Positions 35,573 through 48,518 of a DNA stretch of 64,000 bases are shown in pieces. The notes beneath the pieces are model-generated. The model was given only the letters and a program-made list of their open reading frames with translations, was not told where the DNA came from and did no database searches. Origin of the DNA: Harringtonia aguacate (Eukaryota > Ascomycota > Sordariomycetes > Ophiostomatales > Ophiostomataceae). A program made the position numbers and the translations under genes. Location: NCBI GenBank assembly GCA_014183095.1, contig JACCPH010000008.1, positions 426,221 to 490,220 of the forward strand. The letters run 5' to 3'. Within the stretch, counting starts at the first letter, position 1. Each line of letters opens with the position of its first letter.

Positions 35573-37495
35573 ATGCCTGACCATGAAAGCCAGAGCAGCT
35601 CTGGTTCTTCAGACGAAGAGGGGTGGGTTGATGAGAACCCGAATGACGACGAGGAAGTCCAGGCAGTCACCTCGCTGTTTGACGACCATGTCTTCCCTGA
35701 TGCTGCATCAATGCTAGCTTATTGTAAGGATAAGCACGGATTCGATTTTCTTTCAGTTAGAGACCGGCTAGGCCTGGACTTTTATGGCAGCGTCAAACTT
35801 ATCAATTTCAGTACGTTATTACTGTGGATAAGCTGTTATCCAGCAAGAAACGTACACTGACCTTCAGTTCGCCTGCGTGTGCATGAGGGTTTACCGATCT
35901 CGGAAGACCTGTCTGCGACTGACATTGACCAAGACCGGTATCTCAAGCCAGTACTGGACAATGATGCCCTCATATTCTCACTGGATAGCCTCCCCACCCC
36001 GGACCGGCAGAACTTTCAGGATACAACAATCCATGAGGACAATGGGGGAGCAGAAAATCCCGTCAACAGTACAACCATGTCTAGCGAAGTTCAGCGGAGG
36101 AATGAGGAACTTGTGTCTGAGTTGGATAGCCTAACGAAACAGTTCGAAAACTACCGACTTGCCGTCCAACAGACTCTTGACCAACGCTGGGGAGTTGACG
36201 CTAAACAAGAGGAGGACCAAAACTGTTGCCCTCCTTCGAAAGGCGACGGTACGGGGGTCAAGAGTAGCCCCGACTATTATTTCGAGTCGTACGCCCACAA
36301 TGGTACGTATGCACCGTCTTGGGTAATCCTGAGGCAGCTCATCATTTGAGGCTGTCTACTGACGACTACTCCCTGTGTTTAGATATCCACGAAACCATGT
36401 TGAAAGATGCAGTGCGCACAAACGCATACCGTGACTTTATCTACGAGAACAAGCATCTCTTCGCAGGGAAGACGGTACTTGATATCGGCTGTGGCACAGG
36501 TTTGTGCTATTTTCTATGCTCTTCACCTCTGCCAGTCCCCTGGCGGATTGAGTGCTGACACTTGGCGAGTATTGCTTCGGCTCTGACGTTGTGTGGCAGG
36601 AATTCTGAGCATGTTCTGCGCGAAAGCGGGCGCCAAACTGGTCATTGCCGTTGACCGATCTGATATTATCGACAAGGCCCGCGAGAATATCTTCAACAAC
36701 GACCTGGGTGGACAAATCACATGTCTCAAGGGCATGATTGAAGACACGAATCTACCTGTTGACAAGGTTGATATTATCGTGAGCGAGTGGATGGGCTATG
36801 GCCTCTTGTTCGAGGCCATGCTGCCCAGCGTCCTCTTTGCCCGCGATAAGTATCTCAAGCCTGATGGTTTACTGGTGCCGAGTCACGCTTCCCTATGGAT
36901 CGCGCCGGTCTGCGATTCCGAATATATCTGTGATAACATAACATTCTGGAGAGACATTTACGGGTTCGACATGAAGGCGATGCAAGAGGGAATTTACGAT
37001 GACGTGCGCGTGTTGGTGACACCCGAGAAGAGCATTTGTGGCAATCCATATATGTTTCGGTACCTCGATTTGCACCGGGTAACGGTCGAAGACCTTGTCT
37101 TCAGCGCTAGCTGGGAGACTGTGTTGTCAACGGATGCGGATTCTCTGGACGGGTTCCTTGTCTGGTTTGATATATATTTCGGCACATCGAGGGATGAACA
37201 GATCTCCCCCGTCGAAACGACCGCGCAGGGTTGGGTTGCTGCTAGTAAGAATCGTGTCGCATTTTCTACAGGGCCGTTCTCGCCGGAAACGCATTGGAGA
37301 CAGTGCTTGCTACTTATCAAGTCGCGGCTGGATCGGTTGGCATCGACTGAGAACCGCGAGCTATCAGGCAATATTTTGTTTTCTATCCCTTCAGACAACC
37401 CACGTGGTTTGACTTTGGAGGCATCGTGGATACAAGGCCCAACAGAAGATTCTGCGAAGAGTGGCAAACAACGGCAATCATGGGCGCTGAAATGA
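35573..37495 (+). CDS. PRMT3-type protein arginine N-methyltransferase
   Basis: A 561-aa type I arginine methyltransferase; the PRMT3 family methylates ribosomal protein uS5 (Rps2) in the cytosol. Exons: 35573-35810, 35868-36302, 36383-36499 and 36600-37495, phases closed. The S-adenosylmethionine motif VLDIGCGTGILSMF is split by the third intron. The double-E loop SEWMGYGLLFEAM and the THW loop (FSPETHW) are intact, so catalysis is expected. The N-terminus is acidic, then carries the region where PRMT3 has its C2H2 finger: SLFDDHVFPDAASMLAYC followed by KDKHGFDF. Most expected zinc ligands are missing there, though the surrounding fold and the adjoining RLGLDFYGSVKLINFIR stretch are kept. 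A helix follows (SSEVQRRNEELVSELDSL). The gene starts 250 bp after uso1 on the same strand. Confidence 0.93.
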
Positions 37496-37626
37496 GCAAT
37501 CCACAAAGAAGAAACTCTATCCTCATCGCCTTTCGTTATTGGTGTAATTGCAAAGTCTACGTACACTTACAAGCCGCATTTACATGTGATTGCCTAAGAT
37601 ATCTAATTTTCCGACCAGTCGACTAT

Positions 37627-40108
37627 TTACATATGCGGCACGCCGGCGCTTTGCATGACGAGGTTGGCAATACTCAAAAAGCCTTCGCCAAGGATGAAGC
37701 CCTAGTTTGCTGAATTAGTATGTAACGGAGGCAACTCTTGGGGCACACAGACTGAGGAAACATACCGATGCAAGTACGATAGCATTCGTTTCATCACGGC
37801 CCGAAAGTCTCCAGTATAAAGAAATCAGGCCGCCGACGCTTCGGGCGAGTGTGAAAGATGGCACGTTATACATTCCTATTTTACTGTTAGGAATTCTGCC
37901 TCAGATTAAGACACAGGAAGGGCAAGCATACCAACGGCAACAGCAATGCCACCCGGGATGTAAGCATGCCAGCTTTTATCAGCCGAGTGTATCCTCACCA
38001 GGGTTACAACGCCGAATAGAATGGCAGCACCTAATGCCCACTCGCCGGCCATAGTCGGCAGACCTTTACCGGTCACCAGACGAGCAGTAAATATCCAAAC
38101 ATAGCCCGTCGGGATCTGAAAGAGATCAGATGGGATCATGTAGGCACTAATCCTGGTCAGTAGTTAAATCATCATTTGGGAGCCAGAATCGCGGGAGGAG
38201 GCGACATTAACTAGAAACTTACGAAGTATACAGCCGGTACAAAAATGCACTAGCAACGGCACCAACACTGGTACCTATTACCTGGCCCCAGAATTGGGCA
38301 CTTGGTGCGGCCCCAAGGAGGTGACCAGTTTTCAGATCTTGCATGAGCTCACCAGCTTGAAGAGCTCCCTGTGTTGGCAATAATGGAAATCAGTATCCAA
38401 CGGTCTCTAAGGCACTGGCCTGATCAAGAGTAAGATGACGTACAGCTTCGGACACAGCCCCAGCGATCAAGTTTATCAGAACGCTGTATTTGTTTGACTT
38501 GGGTACTACCAGGGCAAAAAACAACTGCGTCAACTTGGAGATACCCGACACGGGGTTTAAGTCGGTCTGGATTGCACCGTTAGCAAGAACGAGAAAATAA
38601 GAAGTCATAAGCTCACCTCTCCCAGAGCTCTGACACCCATGATACTCAGAATGAGGGCCATGAAAACAGCAGTGCAGGTTGCGTAAAGTGGGACCATGGC
38701 ACCAAAGGCAATACGTATACAGGCAATGCAGAAGAGAATGGAAACCACTAGGCCGATGGAGACAATCTTAGCACCGATCTGCTGCTCTGGAGGGGCATCT
38801 TGTTCAGGTTGATCTCCCCCAGCATCAGAGTCCTCGATTTCATCATCGCGACTTGAGACGGGCATCGCAAAGTCAGACAGGGGGCTGGATGGCAGAGTCA
38901 TGGCGCTGGAGTCCGGTAGAACTTCCGTGTCGGTGACAGCTGTATAGCCGGCTGGCCGTTGCTTGCCTAGCACAGCGGTGGCAAAGGTCTGTGGAAGACT
39001 ATTGAAAATGGCGGTATGGACCTGAGGCCAATACTGGATAGCCGAACGAATAGATATATGTCCCAGGCTGACAATGCCATCTGCGAGCATGATGGCAATG
39101 GAGACCCACACAATCCAGCCTTTGCTTCCATTCTCCCAGTCGTCAATAGGACCGGGAGCCCAACCACGATACTTTGCAAGAGGCGACAGGATGGCCCAAC
39201 CAGCAAAGGCACCAATCAACATATGCATAGTAGTAGCCGGTCCCATGATAACGCCTTGACCAATGTATGCGAGACTGGGGTTGAAAGTCCAGAGCCATGT
39301 ATGGGCGGCAACAGAGCCAAAGACGGGGAGGTTCCGGATGATAGGGAAGAAGTAGGTGGCAAGAGTGAACAGGCCTGAAATGAAGAAACACACTAGGAGT
39401 AATTTCAGGTTTGACCGCCACTCCTCACGGCGGCGAATCTCATATTCCGAAGGATCAGCTTCGCCATCCACAGTCGATCCGGGTGCAGCGTCGGCTTCTT
39501 CGGCAGCCAGGCTGGCAAATTCAGAAGGAATCTTCCCGGTTGCGAGACTTTTTTTTCTTCCATGGAGAATCCCAATCAGTACGGCCGTGCTGAAGCCACT
39601 AGGAAACTTGAGTTTCTCTCGAATGATAACTTGACGACGACTGGAGCCATTAGTTGAGAGGACAAAATATTAAAGAAGCAAGACAGACGCACAGAGGCAC
39701 AGCAAACAAGACGCCGAAATAACAGAGTCCCAAAGACCACACTATCATTTTCATAAGCGACAGGTTAATGGGACCCTGCTCATCCGGGTTGAGCAGATAG
39801 TTCAGGGCTGGTAGAACGCCGACGAAGCCAGATCCCAGAGGAGCAATGGCCATGCTACCGGCAACTGACTGTACCAAGACATTCTCGACAGGTGAGAATG
39901 GGTATGATAGATGACGTGCAACGGCCCTGAAAATCCCAAAGCCCAGCAGACTGGAAGGCAGCGACATGGTGCTGACAAAGCCCGTCTGCAGCCCAAAGTA
40001 CATGTTTGAACAGCAAATGACTAGGCCTACGGCCAAGCCGACGGCGAGGCCACGCACCGTGAGGTGACGAGGACTAGCGACAGTATGCTCTTCCAAGGAC
40101 GGCCTCAT
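37627..40108 (-). CDS. OPT-family membrane transporter (YGL114W-like)
   Basis: A 704-aa polytopic membrane protein in seven exons: 40108-39693, 39640-38617, 38566-38444, 38368-38223, 38152-37932, 37875-37766 and 37701-37627. Sequence features are those of the oligopeptide transporter superfamily: SNMYFGLQTGFVSTMS near the start, KFPSGFSTAVLIG, ETDLNPVSGISKLTQL, and IPTGYVWIFTARLVTG near the end. Many hydrophobic segments are visible. A hydrophilic acidic loop (about 320-370, with SRDDEIEDSDAG) is probably cytosolic. The most similar family known to me is the poorly characterised YGL114W type rather than the peptide transporters Opt1/Isp4; substrate unknown (peptides or metal chelates in the superfamily). 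It converges on the methyltransferase gene with 131 bp between stop codons, and shares a 717-bp divergent promoter with the NMN adenylyltransferase gene. Confidence 0.9.
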
Positions 40109-40825
40109 GGTTGCGGGTTGTCGTGCGTAGAAGCGGACCGGACTAGTCTCGGGCTTGCTGGCTAGGATCTTAAGAAGAAATTCCGATGCCTTAGGCCAAA
40201 AGTGGAGCCTGTGTCTAGTAGCCTTACTCAGGATTGCACTGCGCCTTTGCTCCGAATAGGCTCGTAATCACGCCAATGAACCCCCCCCCCTCCAAAGTAG
40301 ATCAGAACTGGGACCCTGAAAGTCCAAATTTATTGCAGATAAGTTGCATCTGGTTCTTGCTCTGCCCCTTTCTTCTCTTCTTCCTTCTCCCTTAACAATT
40401 TGTCAATCGAAATTAGCACGTTCCCAGAGAAGAAGCTCGACTCGTCTTCCAGTCCGACCTTCAATCAGCCACCGAGCAGCCTTGCTGTCTGTTGCCTCTT
40501 TTGCAGGTGACCTCGATTACTTAAACATAACTGTATTTCTCATCCGCCCCCCCCCATCGATTGCGTATTTTCCGGTTTCCCAGCCCCGCCCGACACCTGC
40601 GGCGATTTTTCATTGCAAAATCCCCTCCCGCAAAACAATAAAAATAAATTCAAAATAAAACTAAAAATACAAGATACAAAATCGCTCGTCATCGCCATCG
40701 CCGTTCGTTCCCTCCTCGACCATCGGCTTTACAACATCCTAATAAGCAACAGCGCACGCCACTTCTGGCATTCATACTGGTTCACTGTTGCCATTGCGCG
40801 CGACTCTCCTTTTTGTACTCCTACT
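40109..40825. other. Divergent promoter region between the OPT transporter and NMNAT genes
   Basis: The 717 bp hold no convincing gene. C-runs occur at about 40280-40290 and 40548-40555, and the stretch before the NMNAT start is CT-rich, as usual for plus-strand leaders. Frames at 40344-40658 and 40613 onward lack coding character before the NMNAT ATG. Confidence 0.55.
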
Positions 40826-42094
40826 ATGCAGGCCATGTCCACCGATAACGGCTCCCAGCAGCCACTCCTGCATCAGCTGCAGCAACAGTCACCAGGACAG
40901 CCACAAGACCAGTCACGACAACCACTGGTACACCCTGACGGTGTCTTATCCCTTGAAACCTACCAATTTCCTACCCACAGGCTTCGCATGCTCCAGGATC
41001 CAAACAAAATTCCCTTGGTGTTGGTGGTTTGTGGCTCGTTCAGGTTTGCTAGGCCTTCAATACCTCTTTGTGGCAGTACCCTCTGCAGCAAACCAAGCCT
41101 ATGCTAACTAATATTTTCCTTTTTCTGCAGCCCAATTACCATTATGCGTGAGAATCTCTCATCAAATGATATACAATATGAAAACCACTAATACAACCCC
41201 GAGTACAGACTTGCGAATGTGCGAAATGGCTTTTGACTGGGTACGTATGGTCGAGGATAGCTATGAGGTTGTAGGCATGTACCTGTCACCAGTATCCGGT
41301 ATGTCCTGTCCTAAAGCCTCTTATTGTGTACGGTGATATCGTAACTGACCGATATAACAAATTGCAGACGCCTATAAGAAGGCTGGTCTAGCAGAGGCAA
41401 GGCACAGGTAGGTTTTCTCGAGCTGAATTGCTGCATTTCAGCGAGGCTGACCCATCTAATATGCTACAGAGTCCGCATGTGCGAGCTGGCTGTGGAGGAC
41501 ACTACCAACTGCGTCATGGTTGACAGGTGGGAGGCTCTTCAGCCGCGATATGCACCCACAGCGCAGGTCCTCGATCATTTCCGTCGCGAGATCAATGAGA
41601 TTCAGGGTGGCATCACCGACTCACGGGGCCAGCTGCGGCGACCGGCCCGAGTGGCCTTGCTGTGTGGTGCCGATCTGATGCAGTCCATGAGCACACCGGG
41701 CTTGTGGAGCCCAGACGATTTGGACCGGATTCTAGGCGAGGGCGGACTTTATGTGGTAGAGCGACACGGGACCGATCTTGAAGAGGCTAAAGAGGCGTTG
41801 AGCAAGTGGACAGACCACATCTCAGTGATCCCTCAAGGTGTGCCAATAGACTTGTCGTCGACAAAGGTGCGACTTTTTCTGCACAAGAAAATGAGCGTGC
41901 GGTACTTTGTACCCAACCCGGTATGTCGCTATCTCAGTCGCAGAGATCCATGGTAAAACATACTAACAGCTTAGGTTATTGACTACATAGTCACAAACGG
42001 CCTGTACGGCACCAGCAAAGAGGAGCAACCCGGTGAAGCGCATCCGGACGCGGGCAAGGTGACTGCTGGCGCAAATATTTTTGACCGCCGATAA
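40826..42094 (+). CDS. nma1: Nicotinamide/nicotinate mononucleotide adenylyltransferase
   Basis: A 311-aa enzyme that joins ATP and NMN or NaMN to make NAD or deamido-NAD. Exons: 40826-41043, 41131-41147, 41209-41298, 41368-41407, 41470-41920 and 41975-42094. The second exon is only 17 nt, and all phases close. The nucleotide-binding motif VCGSFSPITIMHLRM is assembled across three exons. LSPVSDAYKKAGL, GADLMQSMSTPGLW and SSTKVRLFLHKKMSVRY are further conserved blocks of the eukaryotic NMNAT family. The N-terminal 45 residues are Gln-rich and probably disordered. A second ATG nine nt downstream (40835) is an equally possible start. The last intron has a perfect TACTAAC branch site. Confidence 0.94.
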
Positions 42095-43676
42095 AATATG
42101 CAGCTCCACGTTCATTTGAAAAGCGTTATATTAAGGATCGGTGTCTGTATTATGGCCTTTCGTCTCGTTTCCGCTTCTCTGTTCTTTCTTGGACTTGCCA
42201 TTTCCTTTATGTTTGGTTGCATCATATGAAATTTTTAGTGTTGAGCGTCTACAGGAAGTCACTTTCTTTGAACAGTACTCTTTTATGTCTTGCAGAAGAA
42301 AGAACTCTTATTGAGTCAGCATCGAAGAAATGCATTCTCTCTTGCTCAATTTTGGGGGAGGATAAGTCATATTCCGAATTCCGGTACGACTTTTGGCTGC
42401 GTGTAGACTAGATATCTAATGTCTCTGAATCTACTATTGAGACTTCTGAAAGTGTTGTAAATGGCAAACGTGTTGATATAATTATAATTATGATAATGGT
42501 GTTATCACGCCTTTGTCGATGGCCGACACCGGGCAGAATGTATGAAGTTAGATATGAATTGTGAATACACGGGTGCTGACAAACGCAGCAATTAACCGCC
42601 TAAGAAGCGGGGCTTCATGTTGGAGTGTGGCCCCGTAAATATCATTGGTATGATGGCCTGCCCCACTCAGTCCATCTCGTAGCCAACAACCATGCACAGC
42701 TCAGGTGTCCTGTGCGCTGATTCGTCCGCAGTTGCTTGACTTTCTTATCACATCGATGTAGGATTGTCCCATCCCGTCTGTCGTCTCGCGTGTGTCCTGT
42801 AGAAGTGGTCCCTGCCATCTCTCCATGTTTCCTCACACACTCCATTGTCCGTGCAAGCTCTCCGCCAGTCTAATCATTTGCTATACTATGAAGTCAGGGC
42901 TTTTTTCCCTTTACTTTAACTTCTTCTTCCTCTTGTCTATTTACGGCTTCTGGCACTTTGAAGCCTCTTGCTCGGTGCCAATTGTTTCCCAACAGCTTCA
43001 CCATAGTCGACGCATGACTCCACCCTAGCTTCTTCGCCCATCAGCGCTTCGGGTTGCGTAGCATTGCCCTGCTCACTGCCATTCGGTTTCATATCCTCCC
43101 ATCATCGTGCCATACCCCCGGTGGTCACCGGCCGTCTCTGTGACGTCCTTCATCTTCGTTCTCGCAGTTGGTGCTTGTCGTCATCGTTGCAGTTGTCACC
43201 GCCGCTGCTTGTGTCTTATCAGTCGCCATCTCCCCCGACGCCGAGTCTTACCCTTCCCGTTCTCTAACAGGGATGCGCGATAAGGATCCCCTCCCCGCCA
43301 GGAGCCAGGCCGACTAGTCGTATGTCTTCTCATCTTTCTTCTGTGTTTTGTCAATCGCCTCGTCGTGCATCTCTTCCCAGGGCATCGCTCATTGCCCGGG
43401 TTGTAAATTTGCCATCCACTTCAGCTACCGATTGCGTGGCGTGCATCTTTGCCTCTCCTTGCATTAGATCTCCTTATCCAAGAACACAACACACGACAAC
43501 AGGATTGTAGCAAGGCAATTAATCCAAACGCTTACTCGGGAAACAGACAAGCAAATGATACATTTACATTCTCCGCTTCCTGCCGTCGACGCCTATCTCG
43601 TCCTTTTTTCTCTGTTGATCAACTTCCCTCTATCGGCCGCATTTATTCGAGTCCTAATACTTCGATCTGCATCACT
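42095..43676. other. Intergenic region with probable long leader of the phosphatase gene
   Basis: Nearly 1.6 kb without a believable gene. The last 700 bp are CT-rich on the plus strand and contain several short ATG frames, consistent with a long 5' leader carrying upstream ORFs, or a leader intron. The frame that becomes the phosphatase is open from 43449 but has no ATG before 43677. Confidence 0.5.
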
Positions 43677-45864
43677 ATGGCCACGATCGCCTTGACGCGG
43701 CCGGTGGTTTCGCACTGCACCTCTTCGGGTATCGCGTCCTTGCCCTCGGCCATCAGCCTGGATATGGACTCTGGGAACAGTCAACCAGCGCAATCTCCTA
43801 CGTCTCAACCCTTACCAAACAAGCACCTCCCTATATGCCCTCCTGGACCTCCTCCCGCCGTCGCCAATACCACCGCTACCCCCTCTTCCTTGTCTGGTAT
43901 GAGTAATAACTGTGTCCAACAGTCCCTCTTGTTCCCTCCTGATCGATATCCTCACTCCGAGAATGGAAACCTAGTTCTCTATAGCATCGAGGCCGAGGGT
44001 GTAGCTGCTGCTTTGGATTTTGTGTCCCGACAGCCGCTGCCCGACCCATCTCTCGTCTTTCCTTGGTTTCACGGCCTGCACCCTGGCAACCACATACAAC
44101 AAGCCTTTTTTGCACAACGGCGGTGGCCCTTCAGGAAAACGCCCTCGTGCTTGCGGGGAGTCACCATTGTCAAGGCCGATGGTGAATTACACAAGGCTCG
44201 GTTAAAAGGCGCCATCGCCCCTAACGAATTCATGGAATCAGGACCGACCGCCGAGTTTGTCGAAGCTGATCCCAAGCAAGGCTTTTCTGTGAGGAACTTC
44301 CAAATACAAGCCGCCAAGACAGCGATGACCTCGGACATCATCGTCTACGGCGACAACGAAGCCGATGCCGAGCGGCTGGGCTGGGAAATTGCCGCTGCTC
44401 AACGGCGGTGGAGAGAGAATCATGTCCTTGAGGGCCACGCACTTCCTGTGTATAACACCTTCAGATGCACAAGCTCTTTCTCGGTCTTCGAAGAGTCTTG
44501 TCCAGACATCATTGCTGTCGACTCTAACGGTCGCCTCACCGGAAACGTCATTGACTTCTTTCACCAAGAGAGAAAAGAGATGTATAACATGACCATGGCT
44601 TCTGAGATTGCCCACAATGTGTGGCTTGGTCCCACCCCAGAACCAAACAGTGAAGACGAGAAACCTTTTGATGTGTTGATTGAGTGTAGCGATATCGGAC
44701 ATCTCAACCCCCGCGCCTTGCGTGCCCTGACAGAGAATGGGGTCCAGACCAACCACAAGATCTATTTGGATTTCCCTTCCTCTGGCACCATCCTACCTCC
44801 GACATGGTCGCAGGTCGAGGCAGATGCCATTCTGGAAACCTGCAAGTGGATTCACCACCTAGCGCACGGAATTTGTCTGGCACCGCCATCTGCCGTGTCC
44901 GAATCAGAGGAAGACAGTGTTGGGTCCGGGGATACAGTCATGCCCGACGCTCCCAATCATTTTTCTGGGGCATCCCATTTCCGCTCCCGAAGAATTCTCA
45001 TACATTGTGCAGATGGATACACGGAGTCGAGCCTGCTGGGGATTGCCTATTTCAGCTATAGCACTGGTCGGCCCATACCTGACGCATGGCTAAACCTCCA
45101 TACGAGTATGGGACGTAACTTTTTTGCTTACCCGACCGATGTGGCGCTGCTGACTGCCTTGGCGCGGCGCCTTCTCGCCGAGTCACCCGCATGTGCAAAC
45201 AAGAGCCCGGAGGTTATCACCACCATGATCCAAGACGAGCCTAGGTGGTTCTCGGAATTAGATGGATCATTCCCAAGTCGTGTTCTAGACTACATGTATC
45301 TGGGGAACATCAACCACGCAAACAACCCGGGGCTTTTGAAGGCTCTAGGCATCAACCAAATTCTTAGTGTAGGCGAGATGGCCATGTGGCGAGACGGCGA
45401 GCTGGAGGAATGGGGAGAAGAAAATGTCTGCGTTGTCCAGGGCGTCCAAGACAACGGAATCGATCCTCTGCAAGAAGAGTTTGGTCGATGTCTCAGTTTC
45501 ATTGGTAAGCTGCCTGCTGCACGATTATCTCGGCATATGCTGACTTGATATTTGCTATCTAGAGCGCGGGCGCCGGAATGGCACGGCCACCCTTGTCCAC
45601 TGCCGGGTCGGTGTTTCCCGAAGTGCCACCATTTGTATTGCAGAGGTGATGCGGTCGATGAAACTTTCGTTTCCTCAAGCATACTGCTTTGTGCGAGCCC
45701 GCCGTTTGAACGTCATCATCCAACCGCATCTGCGCTTTGCATACGAACTGCTGAAATGGGAAGGGATATTGCAACAGGAGGCAAACATAGGTATCAAGAG
45801 AGAGCTTGAATGGGGCGAAATAGCTCGTGAAGTGGCCTTGATGAATCAGCCGTATGTGCGGTAA
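43677..45864 (+). CDS. pps1: Pps1-type dual-specificity protein phosphatase
   Basis: A 709-aa protein in two exons (43677-45504 and 45563-45864). The intron falls just before the active site. The catalytic signature HCRVGVSRSAT (near 621) contains the Cys and Arg of the CX5R loop and continues into ICIAEVMRSMKLSFPQAY, as in dual-specificity phosphatases acting on phospho-Tyr and phospho-Ser/Thr. The large N-terminal region (YSIEAEGVAAALDFV, TFRCTSSFSVFEESCPDIIA, MASEIAHNVWLGPTPE) matches the Pps1 family, linked in yeast to S-phase control, rather than MAP-kinase phosphatases. The first 100 residues are Pro/Ser-rich. The ATG at 43677 (MATIALTRPVV) is the first in frame; a later Met (MDSGNSQPAQ) is possible. 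Confidence 0.9.
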
Positions 45865-46519
45865 TTTATTTGGGAGCAAGCCGAAGGGAAAGGGAGTAGT
45901 AGGTGCTACGGACGAGACCATGTGCTTCGGACTGGGATTAGCTATACGCTTCTTTGGTTATGTTGTCACGGTGCGATGAGCTTTCTTTCGTTTACTGTTA
46001 TTTGTATGATTTTCTTTCTATGTTCGGACTGGGACGTGGCGGTTGGGCTATGACATGAATGTATCTTATGACAGGGGAGAAGGATATTTGGCGCTGTGAT
46101 ACCGGGGGTTACGGCACGACGGGTTGTGTGATGGAAATAGACCCAGGAGACAGACGAGATTGAATAACTGATGGAGAACAGACGGTGATATACTATCTGC
46201 AAAACATACCCAGTTATGTGCGATATGCGAGCATTTCTGCTAGAAATCAGCAGGGCTTCCTCTTCGAATAGGTAGTTACATCTGCTGTCACGAAAAAAAA
46301 GACAATATTTGACAATTGAAGAACGAAATAACAGATGACAAAGATAACACCAAACCCAGGCCAAATCAAGACGAAACCATCCTAATTAACGCCTTTTCAA
46401 TGCAGACGAGAATTCCCAAGGAGATAGGACCGTGCCGTATTACTTCACAATAGGGCGGTTTAACAAGATAGAAATCAACATAAAATACGGCACCCACCAC
46501 CAAAGTGTGCGTCTCCCAG
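45865..46519. other. Intergenic space between convergent pps1 and atg18
   Basis: The 655 bp hold the 3' ends of two convergent genes. Nothing coding is seen. A GTATCTTA word lies at 46061-46068 and an A-run at 46291-46298. Confidence 0.55.
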
Positions 46520-48146
46520 TCAAGGACCATACGAAGAAGCATCCAGCCTGTCGTCACCATCAAGAATTCTAAAGCAAGTTAGTTGTTTTCCAGGCTCCTT
46601 GAAAGCCCACGATAGATGAGGACGGGATCTGTTATGAGGAAACGTACGAAAACTGTTTGGCCAAATAGCCCTCTCCGCCATGCGTCATGTCAACGTTGAA
46701 CACGTTGAAGCTCCCGTCGCTAGTGACGACCATGATCTGAGGACTATTGCTGCTCATTGCCACGACACTTCGAAGTGGTCCGCCAGAATATCCCAACCCG
46801 CTGCTCACATGGTTGGGAGGTGAGCTTACAGCACCGGAATTTGGCGACGTGCTGGTTCCTACCTTCGGGATCTTGATGTAGGCAAAGTCTCGAAGTGGCT
46901 CCCATATTTCTGTTACTGTCTGGGGAAGGTAGGATCCCACAACACCAGCCACACTACGACCCATAATCTGGGATGACCTCCGCAGCATAGTGCTAAATGA
47001 CCCGCTCTGTCTTCTTTGGGCGAGTGTGCCGCCATCCCGGCTGGGACCCGATGCCAAGTCCGCGGCATCGCTGCGCGGCGAACCAGTCGCACTGCTAAGA
47101 GACTCATTCAGACTGTCATGGCTTCGAGACCGGACCCACCGGTCTTGGCGTGGAGAGCCCGAGTCGATGGTACCAGTGCTAGATGGGCCATTTGTAGAGC
47201 TGCCCACCACCGCAGGTGCCCCCTGGGAGCCTCCAAGACGGAAGATATGCACGGTATCAGATGCTGATGAGACGCACAGGAATGTGGAATCGACATTGAA
47301 AGACATGCTGTATATTGTTGAAGGGTAGGTGCCACGGCGGAATTGGTACAGTTTTTGGCCCTTTGGTACCCCAAAAACGCGGATGATGGTGCCGGTCTCG
47401 GATGCCGTCGCCAAGAGGGTGCCGTCGCTGTTTATGGAAATGCAGCACAAGGGAGAGCGGTGGGCCTCGATAACATTGACAGCCTTGAGAGTGATGGTGT
47501 CGAATATGAGCACCTCGCCGGATGTCGGCGCAACATAGGCCGAGAGGGGAGGGGCGTGCGATGGACGCTTCTCGTCTCGGTCCTCCCGGGGCTTGGGAAG
47601 AGGATAAGCAATGTAACAGTTCTCAGACGACGGCGAGAGGCTGCAGATTGCGTTTGGGTTCGGAGATGTAGCAATGGTGTAGAGGAGGCTCATGTTGGCA
47701 ATATCGTACAGATAGATCTCGTCTTCAAGGACAACGGCAAGGCGTTTGCGGTTGAGGCGGACTGCGAGCACCGCCGAGGGGAAGGTGAGCTCGCATATCA
47801 CTGATGCTCTCTATAAGCAGCTGTCAGCATTCATGCTATCTCAAGGCCAAGGCCTCCTTGTGTCTCCCTCCCCATGCACTTCCCGTGCTGCCATGCCACA
47901 TTCCTAACGGATTCCTAACGGACAACGAACCTTTGTGTTTTGGATAACTAGGTGCCTAGGAGACAGGACCATGGCCACAAGCGACGTCGAAAATAGCATC
48001 TCGATAATAGAAACGCTTCCATCGTCACTGCTGAAAATTTTGGAGAAGGGATCAGTGTGGTATATGCGGAAACCCTTGGACGTGCCAACTGCCAGGCAGC
48101 TGTGGTCCTGGTTGAACGTCACATAGTTGAGAGCAGGGGCCGACAT
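46520..48146 (-). CDS. atg18: Autophagy protein Atg18 (PROPPIN, WD40)
   Basis: A 475-aa seven-bladed propeller that binds PI3P and PI(3,5)P2 and works with Atg2 in autophagosome growth and in vacuole membrane recycling. Exons: 48146-47931, 47810-46648 and 46568-46520. The phosphoinositide-binding FRRG motif lies near 227 within LYQFRRGTYPS. Conserved pieces include VTFNQDHSCLAVGTSKGFRI, ICELTFPSAVLAVRLNRKRL and LAVVLEDEIYLYDIANM. A long Ser/Gly/Arg-rich insertion (about 260-345) sits before the last blades, as usual in Atg18. The final 15 residues come from a small third exon after a CTAAC branch site. The ATG at 48146 (MSAPALNYVTF) matches the family; the frame upstream opens with GTG. It shares a 372-bp divergent promoter with ppm2. 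Confidence 0.96.
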
Positions 48147-48518
48147 GATCGCGACAGGGGAAGAGCCACCGGAGCCGTGAAGGGGTGGTATAAGACGACC
48201 GAGATCCCCGAGGCTCTGGCAGACCAGGCGATTTGCAATGTTATCCACGACGAAGGGCGCAAAGAAGGTAGAGGCGAGCAGGCCCAGAAAAAAGATGCTA
48301 CCGGATGAAAAGTAACGACGTAATTGGAAGGAAGGGTTGGGCGCGGGGCTATCTAGTATTGGAATATGCAGTTAAGCAGCTATATCCAGACCCACAGTAG
48401 GTGTGCTCGTGCTAGCGGATGTAAAATCCTAAAGTGACAAGAGCGTGCAGCAAACTGAACATGTCACTCGTGCAGAAATGAACCATAACATATGCATCCT
48501 CTCTTCCTTACCATAAAA
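48147..48518. other. Divergent promoter region between atg18 and ppm2
   Basis: Only 372 bp separate the two start codons, so promoters and leaders of both genes must overlap here. No TATA box or other clear site was identified. Confidence 0.5.
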
